Source: Bacilli bacterium
GTDB taxonomy: Bacteria > Bacillota_I > Bacilli_A > RFN20 > CAG-826
Length of the DNA: 64,000 nucleotides
Direction: 5' to 3'
Assembly (NCBI GenBank): GCA_022641095.1
Contig: JALCDB010000008.1
Span: 1-64,000, forward strand
In this document: positions 8,727-17,558 of the stretch, in pieces
How the letters are laid out: every line of letters starts with the position of its first letter
How positions within the stretch are numbered: the stretch's first letter is position 1
Program-made: the position numbers and the translations under genes
The notes under the pieces: model-generated
Told to the model about the DNA's origin: nothing
Database searches by the model: none
The model's input: only the letters and a program-made list of their open reading frames with translations

Positions 8727-8755
8727 AGACTAACATTGCCTCGCGTGGGTGTAAA
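8727..8755 (-). promoter_or_regulatory. Promoter of mraZ-rsmH
   Basis: On the minus strand TTTACA (rc of 8750-8755) and TAGTCT (rc of 8727-8732) are 17 bases apart. The start point would fall about 13-18 bases before the mraZ GTG. The surrounding 8707-9025 gap is AT-rich. It also holds a 7-bp stem (8838-8844 with 8864-8870) that may end the pheST transcript, though it lacks a clear T-run. Confidence 0.6.
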
Positions 8756-9025
8756 TGAAAACCACGAAGAAAAAATGAAAGCACTTTTCACCTAATAAAA
8801 ACAGGTAATTTATTGGTATATTTTAAGTTTTCAATCAAAACGGCTTCAATGCTGATGTTTCATGCCGTTTAAAAAGAAAAAAACGACTGATAAGCCAACC
8901 AAAAACCCATTAAGTAGTTCGGTTTCCGTTTTTTGCCCATCTTTAAAATCGGCTTCCATAAACATTCAAACAAAAGGGCGTTTCCCCGTTTCGCGTTAGC
9001 CAAGACGGAAGCCAAGCGGGGACTT

Positions 9026-9520
9026 TTATTTTCCGACGTCGAAGTCCTTGATTTTGTCGAACGCGGGGTTGCGCGATTCCTTTTTCTCCGCCGCTTTCTC
9101 CTCTTCGCTAAGAACCCGATAGCCGTCCCCGCCTCTAGGGAGGGCGCTCCCGGGGCGGGTCGCTTTGATCGGAAGGGACGAGACGATGATCCGCAAGGCC
9201 AAATCATCCAAGTCGATGAGGCTCCCGCTCACGAGGCAGCCCTCGCCACTCCCATTCATCTCCTTCATGAGGTCGCAGTCTTCGCGAAGGTCGACCTTTT
9301 TCTCGAAGAGAGCCCCGTCAACCGCGTCGATGAGCGTCAAATCGGCCTTGATGGAAAAACGCGCATGGTCATAACCGCCAACCTTGGAGACCTTGGCGAG
9401 GTAAGAGCAACTCCTCACCGCGTGGATCGGATAAGGCAAATCGTAGCCTTCGAAAGCGGTCCTGTTCGCATAACTCAGAACGCGGCCTTTGACGATGGCG
9501 CCGCGAGGGACGCCGTTCAT
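9026..9520 (-). CDS. YceD/DUF177-family protein
   Basis: The 164-residue protein resembles the DUF177 (YceD) family, linked to 23S rRNA accumulation in other bacteria and in plastids. It has the alternating beta pattern of the family (FSIKADLTLIDAVDG followed by a Cys-containing segment) and an acidic/basic C-terminal stretch with NPAFDKIKDF, comparable to the usual DPR/NP end. In most Bacilli this gene precedes rpmF (ribosomal protein L32), but I find no L32 downstream. Its start overlaps pheT by four bases (ATGA), so it is the last gene of the pheS operon. Confidence 0.75.
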   Translation of the reverse strand: MNGVPRGAIVKGRVLSYANRTAFEGYDLPYPIHAVRSCSYLAKVSKVGGYDHARFSIKADLTLIDAVDGALFEKKVDLREDCDLMKEMNGSGEGCLVSGSLIDLDDLALRIIVSSLPIKATRPGSALPRGGDGYRVLSEEEKAAEKKESRNPAFDKIKDFDVGK

Positions 9521-11907
9521 GAACGGATTTCCGCCCCAAAACGCGTTTTTATCGTCGCCACCGCCTTCTCCATAACCGCGGACACTTCGGAATCGGTCAA
9601 CGTTTTCTCGGGATTGAGGATCGTGACCGACAACGCCACCGATTTCTTGCCGGAGGCGATATTGGCACCTTGGTAAACGTCAAAGACGTCGACCTTGGCG
9701 ATCAGTTTGTCGGAACGCAAAATCTCCCGCCGGATATCTTCGTAGGGCACCTTCTCGTCGACGAGGAAAGCCAGGTCGCGGCCGACGGACGGGAATTTGG
9801 CCGGGACCGAGGCTTTTTCGGGCGATGTCTTAAGAGCCAAAACGGCGCTCAGATCGAGCTCAAGGGCGGCGGCGCCTCTGCTGAGGCCGTATTCCGCAAG
9901 GGCGGCGGGATGGAGGGCGCCCATGACGGCGATAAGCGTTTTGCCCAAATAGACGGCGGCGCTCCGGCCGGGATGGAATTCGTTTTTGTCGCTTCTAAGG
10001 CGCTCGATCCGGTAACGGTTGTCGGCAAGCCCCAGAAGACCCATGAGGCCAACGAAAAGGCCTTTGATCGAATAGAAGTCGTAAGGGCGGAGATCAAGGC
10101 CGCCTTGGAGACGCTCCTCGCCCGCGAGAACAATGCCCAAACGACGGCTTTTTTCGTTTGGGGCGTCGACGTCGCTGACCTCGAAGATCGCAAGGTCCTT
10201 GATCTGATGGGCGGCATTGTATCCGGCCGTCGAAAGAAGCGAGGGCAAAACATTCCTACGAACGTATTCATGGTCGGCGGTCATCGGGTTGGAAAGCTTG
10301 TAGCCTTTCCCACCCGCAAGGTAGTCGAAACGGTCTTTCTCCGAAGCGCTGACGAGGGTGTAGGTAAGAACTTCGTCGAGCCCTTGCCCGCGGAGATAGC
10401 GGCGGATGGCGACGACGAGCCTTTGCTCGTTGCTAAGTCCTCGGCAATGAGCCTCCCCCGAAGGCAAACGGCTTGCGATGCGATCGTAACCAAGAAGGCG
10501 GATGACCTCCTCGCTGATATCGCACCCTTCGGCCATGTCGATACGATAAGCGGGCACGGAAACGTTGATTCCGTCGCCGTTTTCGCTGACGCCAAGATGG
10601 TCTTTGCGAAGGACGGAGGCGATCTCTTCGTTCTTGAAGGATGTGCCCAAACGGCGATTGATGTAATCGTAGGAGGTCCTAATCAATCTCGGCTCATGGA
10701 TCAAGGCATCGTAAGCGAGGCTTTCGCTCACGGAGACGGCCCCACAAAGCCGCTCGAGAAGCGCGGAGGCGATTTCGAGAACCCGTTCGGCTTGGCTCGG
10801 GTTGAGCCCTTTCACGAAACGGGACGAGGATTCGCTGACTAAGCCTAAGCGGTTCGAGGTGTGACGGATGGCGGCGCCTTGGAACACGGCGGCTTCGATC
10901 GCGACGTTGGCGGTTTCCCCATCGACCTCGCATTCCTTGGAAGTCATGATGCCGGCAAGGCACATCCCCCGGCCCGCGCTCGTCACCACGAGATCGCCCT
11001 TGACGAGACGATAGGTTTTCCCGTCCATGGCCACGAAATCGCCTTCGCAGTCGTCACGGACGACGAGTTCTTTCCGCGGCAATTTGTCGAGGTCGTACAT
11101 ATTGAGCGGCTGCCCCGTGAGCAGCATCACGAAATTGCCGACGTCCACGACGTTATCGATGCTGCGAATGCCTTCGCTGAAAAGAATCCGCCGCATCCAT
11201 TCGGGGGAAGGGCCGACTTTCAAGCCATGGACCTCCCGAATCCAAAACGAAGGGCAGCTCTTGGTCTCGCTTCCGACCTTAAAAGCCGTTTTGACGTGTT
11301 TTTTGACGGCGAATTCGGGTAGTTTGACCGGGCGGTCGAGAAGAGTCCCCACCTCCTCCGCCACGTTCATCATGGCGTTGAGATCCGGGCGGTTGGCCAA
11401 AAGCTTGAGGTTAAGGACCGCATCGTCTAAGCCGAGGTAGCCCAAAACGTCCTCCTCCCCCACCGGAGCCTCCGCCGCCAGCTCTTCGATGCCGGCGCAC
11501 TGCTTCTCGCTGAGGAACTTCCTGTCGACGCCAAGCTCATAGAGCGCGCAGCACATCCCGTCGCTTTCCACGCCGCGAATCACGCTCTTTTCGATGGTGA
11601 GAGAGGGCAAAACGGCGCCTTCGCGGGCGACGATGACTTTAAGGCCTTTGCGGGCGTTAGGGGCGCCGCAGACGATTTGATGGATGCCGTATTTGGCCCC
11701 CTCATCCACCTGAAGAACGCGCAAATGGTCGCTGTCGGGGTGGCTCTCGCAGGAAAGGATCTCGCCAATGACGAGGCCATCGGCTTTTGCCAAGCGGTCG
11801 ATCGACTCGACTTCGACCCCGGCGAAAGTCATTTTCGAAGCCAGCTCTTCAGGGGAGACGCCGCCAAGATCGACGAACTGCCCCAGCCAATTCCATGATA
11901 CTTTCAT
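9517..11907 (-). CDS. pheT: Phenylalanyl-tRNA synthetase beta subunit
   Basis: This is the large subunit of the heterotetrameric PheRS. The 796-residue protein has all expected domains in order: N-terminal MKVSWNWLGQF, an EMAP-type tRNA-binding domain (about 40-150), B3/B4 editing domain, B5 domain, the catalytic-like core, and a C-terminal ferredoxin-like anticodon-binding domain (about 705-796, containing FPSVGRDLAFLVDE). AAGGAG precedes the ATG. It lies 14 bases after pheS. Confidence 0.97.
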   Translation of the reverse strand: MKVSWNWLGQFVDLGGVSPEELASKMTFAGVEVESIDRLAKADGLVIGEILSCESHPDSDHLRVLQVDEGAKYGIHQIVCGAPNARKGLKVIVAREGAVLPSLTIEKSVIRGVESDGMCCALYELGVDRKFLSEKQCAGIEELAAEAPVGEEDVLGYLGLDDAVLNLKLLANRPDLNAMMNVAEEVGTLLDRPVKLPEFAVKKHVKTAFKVGSETKSCPSFWIREVHGLKVGPSPEWMRRILFSEGIRSIDNVVDVGNFVMLLTGQPLNMYDLDKLPRKELVVRDDCEGDFVAMDGKTYRLVKGDLVVTSAGRGMCLAGIMTSKECEVDGETANVAIEAAVFQGAAIRHTSNRLGLVSESSSRFVKGLNPSQAERVLEIASALLERLCGAVSVSESLAYDALIHEPRLIRTSYDYINRRLGTSFKNEEIASVLRKDHLGVSENGDGINVSVPAYRIDMAEGCDISEEVIRLLGYDRIASRLPSGEAHCRGLSNEQRLVVAIRRYLRGQGLDEVLTYTLVSASEKDRFDYLAGGKGYKLSNPMTADHEYVRRNVLPSLLSTAGYNAAHQIKDLAIFEVSDVDAPNEKSRRLGIVLAGEERLQGGLDLRPYDFYSIKGLFVGLMGLLGLADNRYRIERLRSDKNEFHPGRSAAVYLGKTLIAVMGALHPAALAEYGLSRGAAALELDLSAVLALKTSPEKASVPAKFPSVGRDLAFLVDEKVPYEDIRREILRSDKLIAKVDVFDVYQGANIASGKKSVALSVTILNPEKTLTDSEVSAVMEKAVATIKTRFGAEIRS

Positions 11908-11921
11908 TGCCCTTCTCCTTA

Positions 11922-12962
11922 TTATTTCTCGAGGTAATCCTTAAGAAAACGCTCGTCGTTTTGGTAGAATCGGCGAATGTCGTCGATGCCGTATCGCAAG
12001 ATGGCGATCCGTTCGACTCCGACGCCAAAGGCGAAACCGCTATAGACCTCAGGGTCGTATCCGCACATCCGAAGAACGTTGGGATGGACTTCTCCGGCTC
12101 CCAGAATCTCGATCCAACCGGTGCCTTTGCACATATCGCAGCCCTTGCCGCCGCAATGGGCGCAGCTTACGTCCACCTCGACCGAAGGCTCCGTAAAAGG
12201 GAAATAGGAACTGCGAAGGCGGATTTGCCGTTTCTCGCCGAACATTTTCTTGACGAAGAGCTCGAGCGTTCCTTTGAGATCGGCCAGAGAAACGCCTTTA
12301 TCCACGACCAAACCTTCTATTTGACCGAACTGATGGCTGTGGGTGACGTCGTCGTCGTCCCGGCGATAGCATTTGCCAGGGCAGATCATCTTGATGGGGC
12401 CCTTGTCCGCTTTTTCGACCATCGCATGGGCTTGGGCGGCGCTGGTCTGAGTGCGAAGCAAAAGGCTGTCGGTGATGTAAAAGGTATCCTGCATGTCGCG
12501 GGCCGGATGGTCCTTAGGAACGTTCAGGAGCTCGAAATTGTAGTGGTCGGTCTCGACGTCGCGACCCTCTTTGACCTCAAAGCCCATGCCGACGAAGATG
12601 TCGGTCATTTCGTCGATGATCTGATAATAAGGATTCACATGGCCGATTTTCCGCTCCCGCGGAGGCAAACTGATGTCGATGGTTTCAGCTTCGAGTTTCC
12701 TCGCCAAAACCGCGGCTTTGATGGCCTTCTCTTTTTCCGAATACGCCGCCTCGATAGCCTTTCGGCAGTCGTTGATCGCCTTGCCAAAGGAGGCCCGCTC
12801 CGTGGGCGGGACGCTTTTCATGGCCCCCATGAGGGCGCTGAGTTCGCTTTTTTTGGCAAGATACGCGTTGTGGACGCGGATGAGGGCGGCCTCGTCCGCG
12901 CACCCGGCGATCTCGCCAAGCGCCTTGCCTTTGATTTCCTCGACTTTCGCCGCTTGCTCCAT
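11922..12962 (-). CDS. pheS: Phenylalanyl-tRNA synthetase alpha subunit
   Basis: This is the catalytic subunit that charges tRNA-Phe. It is 346 residues, the usual length, with an N-terminal coiled coil (about 1-90) and class II motifs: PARDMQDTFYI, the motif 2 block ICPGKCYRRD, and the C-terminal GFAFGVGVERIAIL (motif 3). AAAGGAGG lies upstream of the ATG. The gene is preceded by a T-box leader and followed closely by pheT. Confidence 0.97.
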   Translation of the reverse strand: MEQAAKVEEIKGKALGEIAGCADEAALIRVHNAYLAKKSELSALMGAMKSVPPTERASFGKAINDCRKAIEAAYSEKEKAIKAAVLARKLEAETIDISLPPRERKIGHVNPYYQIIDEMTDIFVGMGFEVKEGRDVETDHYNFELLNVPKDHPARDMQDTFYITDSLLLRTQTSAAQAHAMVEKADKGPIKMICPGKCYRRDDDDVTHSHQFGQIEGLVVDKGVSLADLKGTLELFVKKMFGEKRQIRLRSSYFPFTEPSVEVDVSCAHCGGKGCDMCKGTGWIEILGAGEVHPNVLRMCGYDPEVYSGFAFGVGVERIAILRYGIDDIRRFYQNDERFLKDYLEK

Positions 12963-12984
12963 AACGAAGCCTCCTTTAACGAAA

Positions 12985-13200
12985 AAAGACGGCCGGGAGC
13001 GAGCTTATTGCCCGCGGTGCCATCCCACTTCCATCTGGTTTCACCAGACGCTTACGGGCCCTAACCCTGCCGATGGGGAAGGCCTTATGAGCCCTCGTTC
13101 TCCGAGCTGAATTCCCTAACGCTATCCTGAGGCGGTTTCACTATTCGCCCCTCCCTAAGAAGACACTCACGAAAGGTACTGCTTCTCTTCGTCGAACATG
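12985..13200 (-). ncRNA. T-box riboswitch leader of pheS
   Basis: On the minus strand the T-box core GGGATGGCACCGCGGGC (rc of about 13011-13027) is followed by a G+C-rich segment and a TTTTTT run ahead of the pheS ribosome site. A TTC (Phe) specifier candidate followed by a purine lies at the rc of 13109-13111. A -10 box TACAAT (rc of 13204-13209) marks a likely promoter just upstream, with no good -35. The leader should make pheST-yceD respond to uncharged tRNA-Phe. Confidence 0.9.
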
Positions 13201-13334
13201 CTTATTGTACGAGTTTCCCCGGCAAAAGAAAGTAAAGAAAGAGCCCCAAGCGCCGATTTTGGGAAATAATGATTGAAATTGCGGAAAACGCTGGGCATCA
13301 TCAACCCATCACCTTAAAAAGGAGAAGGAAATAC

Positions 13335-14792
13335 ATGAGAAAACAAGTTCTGCTCGTGCTTGCTTCCGGGGCTCTCACGCTTGCCGGTTGCGCACAAGGG
13401 AGCAGCGGCGCCCCCGTCGTTGACTCCTCCGATTCCGATTCGGCTTCGGCTTCATCCAGTGGCCTCGCCAAACCGGTTCTGTCCGATTTTCTGAAGAAAT
13501 TCATCGACGCCAACGCGACCATCGCCGTCAAAGTCGACGGCAGCGATTTCATCACCGCCTCGTTCTATGGCGAGCGCGGATTCTATGTCGACGCGGGGGA
13601 TACTTCCTCCGGGGTTATCGCCAACCGCGAGGAAGGCTGCTTCGACTTCACTTACGAAGACGGAGCGCTCACCCTCGGTCAGGCCGAAAGCGACCTCAAG
13701 CGCGTCACGACCGCCTATTATACGCCTCTGGATTTGGCTGACGCCGCCGCGGATTTCTCCGTCGAAGACGACGGCCTTACCTATGATCTTAAGGGACTCG
13801 CCGGCGATTACAGCAGCGTCGAGTCGGCCTATGCCATCCTCGGGATGTGCAACATCAATTGGCAATTCGCCAAACTGGGTTACTTGGCCAACGTCAAACT
13901 CATCCTCGACGCGGATGGGGAAGGGGCCGCGTTTTCGTACGAAATCACCAACATAGCCTCCATCACCGCCCGGATCAGCGACATCGGCACGACCGAGAAC
14001 GCGGCCTTCAGCGCCTATATCGCCGCGCCGAAATCGGCGCCGGTCCGCACCGCTTACACCCCGGAGAGCCTTTCGGCCTTCGGGGAAATGTTCGGCAAAG
14101 AGGCCCTCATCCCTTTCCCGAGCGCGGCCTCGGCCCTGTGGCGGGACGATGTGGTTTATGATGACGGCGTCGCCTCCGAAATCGACTTCTACGAATTCGG
14201 ATCCGACATCAGCGCGTCTTTCGCGGACGAGCTCACCGCAGCGGGTTTTCAAACGATCACCAGCACCGACATTTTCGGCGGTGATCTAGTCACTTACGAA
14301 AAGGCATATAGCGCCGCGACCGAGACCGTCGGCGATTCCGTGATCGCGGTCACGGTGGACTACGACGCCGACGCCGAGCGCACGACCGGCACCATCTCGA
14401 GTTACACCTACCCAAAACGGAAAGTCGACAAAACCGTCGCCACGGCCAACGAATACTTGACCGCCTATAACGACGGCGCCGCGACGATCCCCCTTCTCTC
14501 CGACTCCACGGACATCGTCTCCGTCACGACCCTCGACGCCTCGGAGTTAGTGGGGGAAGCCCTCTATCTGCAAGCCAGCATCACGATTGACGACGAAACG
14601 GCTTGCGACGCCTACCGCCAGGCTTACCAAGCGGTCCTCGTCGACGCCGGTTACGATGAGACGGACGAGTGGGACAAACTCGGCTCCAAGAGTTACGAAA
14701 AGGGCAATGTTACCATCGAAATCGATGGCTGGTTCGACGACAGCGACAACTTCGACGGCGGCTTCTCGGTCATCTTCGAAGACATCGGCTGA
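13335..14792 (+). CDS. Lipoprotein of unknown function with repeated C-terminal module
   Basis: The 485-residue protein starts MRKQVLLVLASGALTLAGC, a lipoprotein signal with lipobox LAGC, followed by a Ser/Asp-rich linker. I do not recognise the mature part. Two C-terminal segments look alike: each has a helix ending AGF or AGY, then a Tyr-Lys/Glu strand (SFADELTAAGFQTI...VTYEK and AYQAVLVDAGYDET...KSYEK) and acidic strands, which suggests a tandem alpha/beta module. The ATG at 13335 has AGGAG upstream; the frame is open to 13269. It converges on another lipoprotein gene through a shared terminator. Confidence 0.85.
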   Translation: MRKQVLLVLASGALTLAGCAQGSSGAPVVDSSDSDSASASSSGLAKPVLSDFLKKFIDANATIAVKVDGSDFITASFYGERGFYVDAGDTSSGVIANREEGCFDFTYEDGALTLGQAESDLKRVTTAYYTPLDLADAAADFSVEDDGLTYDLKGLAGDYSSVESAYAILGMCNINWQFAKLGYLANVKLILDADGEGAAFSYEITNIASITARISDIGTTENAAFSAYIAAPKSAPVRTAYTPESLSAFGEMFGKEALIPFPSAASALWRDDVVYDDGVASEIDFYEFGSDISASFADELTAAGFQTITSTDIFGGDLVTYEKAYSAATETVGDSVIAVTVDYDADAERTTGTISSYTYPKRKVDKTVATANEYLTAYNDGAATIPLLSDSTDIVSVTTLDASELVGEALYLQASITIDDETACDAYRQAYQAVLVDAGYDETDEWDKLGSKSYEKGNVTIEIDGWFDDSDNFDGGFSVIFEDIG

Positions 14793-14813
14793 TCGATTCG
14801 CCGACCCAAAAAG

Positions 14814-14833
14814 CGCTCTCCATAAGGAGGGCG
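14814..14833. terminator. Bidirectional terminator between two lipoprotein genes
   Basis: CGCTCTCC-ATAA-GGAGGGCG forms an 8-bp stem followed by TTTTTTATTTTT on the plus strand and preceded by AAAAA (T-run on the minus strand). It serves the converging genes ending at 14792 and 14918. Confidence 0.85.
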
Positions 14834-14917
14834 TTTTTTATTTTTATGAGCAGGGAACCTCGACGCGAAACGAAAAAAGCCTTTGGGCAAGCCAAAGGCG
14901 GTTTTGCCAAAACGGGC

Positions 14918-16132
14918 TCACTCGATCGCGGAAGGCAGCTCAACCTCACTATAGTCAGTCAGATCCGGCAGCGTGATCGCGGCGGCCTCGCCTTGGAGGG
15001 GCCTCATCGCGCCGATGAGATGGAAAGCCGATAGGCGCAGGTCGGGCAAGGAATAGGCACCCGGACTCAGAAGGCCGTTCCAATAATCGATCGTCTCGCT
15101 CTTTTCAAGTTTGCTCTGATCGGTTTCGCAGTTGAGGTCCACCGTCGAGGAGACGAAATCGTCAGCCGTGAAAAAGAAGACGAAGTCGGAATCCCACGTC
15201 GAAACGGCCTCAAAGAAGGAGCTGATGTCATTGGCGAGCGGGATTTGGGCCAACCTCGGAAGCGAGGAAGCGTAGACGCGCCCCTGAAGGAAACGGGCGA
15301 CCGTCTTGATGCCGGGAACGTACGTCAAACGATAGGAGCCAAGACCGTTTTCGGCGATTGTGAGCGTGCTGTCGCTGGTCCCGCCAAGGGTTTTCATCAT
15401 CTCATCCACGAGCGCGTCGACTGAATCGCAAAGGCGCTCGGTGAGGCTCTTCTCGCCCGTGAAAAGGGAGTCGACGAGCGTCCGCTCCTCTTTGGCGAGG
15501 GCGCGATAGCCTTTCCGAGGCATCGTCCAGTCTTCCGTCCCATAGACGTCATTGACGGCCGTTTCAAAGGCCTTCTTGGTCATGAGGGCTTTCGAAAGGT
15601 CGAAATACTCGCGATAGTCGTCGATCTTGTTAACGGTATAAACGTTCGGCGATTGGTCGGTGACCTCCACCTCGCTGAGCTCACTCGATCCGGCGGAAGG
15701 CTTGAGGCTCATGTTCGCGATTTCCGTGGCGCTCACGAATTCTTTGGCCGAAAGCCCATCGACCCCATTCGCGCGGAAGGAGACGGATTCGATGGTGCCA
15801 TCGACCCCATAAAGCTCAGGACCGCTTTCCTCGGCCGAGGAAGAAGAGGTCTTCTCATCGTCGTCGGGGTATAGATAGGCGGCCACGCCGAAATCGGTGT
15901 CGTCGCGGCCCACGTTGGCGGCTGGGGTGAAAACGAAGCCTTGGTCGTCGCTTCCGGCGACCGTCTTCATGTCTTTGCGGAAAAGGCTGATCGCGGCGCC
16001 GTATTCCGAAGAATCGAGATCGGCGTACAGCGAAAGGTCAACGGCGGAGGAACCGCTTGCGCCCGAGCACGAGCAAGCGCCGGTGCCTAGAGAGAAGGCC
16101 AAAACGAGAAAGGGGATGATTTTCTTTTTCAT
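14918..16132 (-). CDS. Lipoprotein of unknown function
   Basis: The 404-residue protein begins MKKKIIPFLVLAFSLGTGAC, a signal peptide with a probable lipidated Cys about 20 residues in, followed by CSGASGSS. The mature region is acidic and not recognised. It ends with a hydrophobic LSAFHLIGAM segment and an acidic tail. I chose the ATG at 16132, which gives the signal peptide; the frame is open to 16171. A perfect TATAAT (rc of 16142-16147) ends nine bases before this ATG, leaving almost no leader. Confidence 0.83.
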   Translation of the reverse strand: MKKKIIPFLVLAFSLGTGACSCSGASGSSAVDLSLYADLDSSEYGAAISLFRKDMKTVAGSDDQGFVFTPAANVGRDDTDFGVAAYLYPDDDEKTSSSSAEESGPELYGVDGTIESVSFRANGVDGLSAKEFVSATEIANMSLKPSAGSSELSEVEVTDQSPNVYTVNKIDDYREYFDLSKALMTKKAFETAVNDVYGTEDWTMPRKGYRALAKEERTLVDSLFTGEKSLTERLCDSVDALVDEMMKTLGGTSDSTLTIAENGLGSYRLTYVPGIKTVARFLQGRVYASSLPRLAQIPLANDISSFFEAVSTWDSDFVFFFTADDFVSSTVDLNCETDQSKLEKSETIDYWNGLLSPGAYSLPDLRLSAFHLIGAMRPLQGEAAAITLPDLTDYSEVELPSAIE

Positions 16133-16141
16133 ATCGACCAC

Positions 16142-16147
16142 ATTATA
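16142..16147 (-). promoter_or_regulatory. -10 box of the 14918-16132 lipoprotein gene
   Basis: TATAAT on the minus strand, nine bases before the start codon, without a recognisable -35 hexamer. Transcription would begin within about three bases of the ATG. Confidence 0.5.
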
Positions 16148-16209
16148 TAAGGAAAAGGAAGGCCACACCATCTATTAATCAAAGGGGTTCCCTCACGAGA
16201 AAAGGGGCG

Positions 16210-16929
16210 TCATTTTTTCAATTCGTACATAAGGATGCCACCCGCCACCGCCACGTTGAGCGAATCGATGCCGCTCATCTCAAGGCGGACCCGCGCGTCG
16301 GCCAGAGCCTGAATCGGCGAGCTGACGCCTTGGCCTTCGTTGCCCAAAACGAGGGCGATTTTCCCTTTTTGGGGAAGCGAAGAAAGGGAAAAAGAAGCCT
16401 TGAGATCCGTCGAAACGATCGCGTACCCTTCGGATTTCAGGGTCCCGATCCGGGCAATGAGGTCGTCGCGGGGGACGATGTGAAGCCTGAAAATGGCCCC
16501 TTGACTCGCGAGGACGGCCTTCCGATTCATCGGATCGGCCGATCCGCTCGACAGGTAAACGTCCTTGAATCCGAAGGAAAGGGCGGTTCTTAGCAAAGTC
16601 CCGACGTTTCCAGGGTCTTGCACGCCGTCAAGAATAAGGGCGCGGCCCGTGTCGAAGGGTTCGTTTCGGGGACGATGGCAAAGAGCCACGATACCCTCGG
16701 GGCTCTTCGTCGCGGCGAGTTTGCCGATGATCTCGCGGCTGACCAAAGTGACGGGCACGGCGGCTTCGTAGGGCTCAAGGGAAAAGATCTCTTCGGCGCA
16801 ACCCTCTTCCATGGCCATCTCGACGAGATGGAAACCCTCGACGAGAAACAAGCCGCCTTTGCTAGGGAGCTTGGCGAGATCTTTGATGCGTTGGTTCCTC
16901 AGACTCGTGATTCTATCCGTTGGCGTAAT
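16210..16929 (-). CDS. SpoU/TrmH-family RNA 2'-O-methyltransferase
   Basis: This is a SPOUT-fold methyltransferase acting on rRNA or tRNA ribose. Its three SAM-knot motifs are present: LDGVQDPGNVGTLLRTA, ALVLGNEGQGVS and SLNVAVAGGILMYEL. The first ATG (16851) would cut off the conserved N-terminal substrate-binding segment, because upstream codons in frame read RITSLRNQRIKDLAKLPSKG, typical of the family. No ATG, GTG or TTG precedes that segment before an in-frame TAA. The best start is ATT at 16929, six bases after AAGGA (239 residues), with ATC at 16911 as an alternative. It overlaps the end of the upstream peptidase gene. Confidence 0.88.
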   Translation of the reverse strand: MTPTDRITSLRNQRIKDLAKLPSKGGLFLVEGFHLVEMAMEEGCAEEIFSLEPYEAAVPVTLVSREIIGKLAATKSPEGIVALCHRPRNEPFDTGRALILDGVQDPGNVGTLLRTALSFGFKDVYLSSGSADPMNRKAVLASQGAIFRLHIVPRDDLIARIGTLKSEGYAIVSTDLKASFSLSSLPQKGKIALVLGNEGQGVSSPIQALADARVRLEMSGIDSLNVAVAGGILMYELKK

Positions 16930-17536
16930 CGTGCTTCCTTAGATTAGTGTACAGCCTCTTGTAGTCGGGGCAAAAGCGGAACACGATCTCGTAGAAGGCC
17001 TTTTGGTGGTTTCGCTCGAAATCGTGAGCCAGTTCATGGACGATGACGGAGTCGATGATCTTCGGGGCGTAATGGACGAGCTCGAGGGCGAAGGTGAGCC
17101 GATGGGTCGAGCGGCTGTTGACCCCATAACGGGACCGCATCGAACGAACTTTCAGTTCATAGGGGCTTTCGATCCCCATCGCCTTTTCGTAGAAGGGCTC
17201 TCTTTCTTTTATATAGGCCAGAAGTTTGCCCTTTAGGAATCCGATTTTCTTTTCCTCGTCGAGAAGGCCATATCCACCAATGGTGTTTTTAACACCGAAA
17301 AGATAGACCGCATCGCCGTTTTCGGAAGGTTCATATTCCAGTTTTCTTTTCAATTTCGGAAAATACTCGGCAATTTTCTTCTCAAGATAAGGCCTTCCCG
17401 TGAGGCAAGGGCACGACACTTTCATGCTCCTGCCATCGCGCGAAAGGCGGAAGCTGATGTTCCGAACACGTTTGAAAGTGACTTCGACGGGATAAGGGAG
17501 GCCTTCGTAAACGACGGTTATAACTTCGGTTCGCAT
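16913..17536 (-). CDS. YgjP-like (DUF45/M48-type) metallopeptidase
   Basis: The 207-residue protein has the zinc-binding motif HELAHDFERNH (HExxH plus a third His), as in the YgjP/DUF45 family of putative metallopeptidases, and the family's N-terminal beta-rich segment (FRLSRDGRSMKVSCP). The open frame continues upstream to 18523, but that part is only the antisense of the DUF523 gene. The ATG at 17536 is preceded by TATAAT with a six-base gap and by no ribosome site, so the message may be leaderless. It is divergent from the DUF523 gene across a 16-bp palindrome. Confidence 0.88.
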   Translation of the reverse strand: MRTEVITVVYEGLPYPVEVTFKRVRNISFRLSRDGRSMKVSCPCLTGRPYLEKKIAEYFPKLKRKLEYEPSENGDAVYLFGVKNTIGGYGLLDEEKKIGFLKGKLLAYIKEREPFYEKAMGIESPYELKVRSMRSRYGVNSRSTHRLTFALELVHYAPKIIDSVIVHELAHDFERNHQKAFYEIVFRFCPDYKRLYTNLRKHDYANG

Positions 17537-17542
17537 AGTGGC

Positions 17543-17548
17543 ATTATA
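17543..17548 (-). promoter_or_regulatory. -10 box of the metallopeptidase gene
   Basis: TATAAT on the minus strand, six bases before the ATG. The nearest -35-like TTGTCC is part of the neighbouring palindrome at a non-ideal 20-base spacing. Confidence 0.5.
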
Positions 17549-17558
17549 GCCTTTCTCA

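Noticed and set aside
8835-8960. Possible 39-codon frame with a hydrophobic end downstream of the YceD-like gene
   Set aside because: I looked here for ribosomal protein L32, which often follows this family. The frame lacks the L32 start, has no ribosome site and is not distinguishable from chance.
9670-10842. 390-codon plus-strand frame inside pheT
   Set aside because: Antisense shadow of pheT with no recognisable motif.
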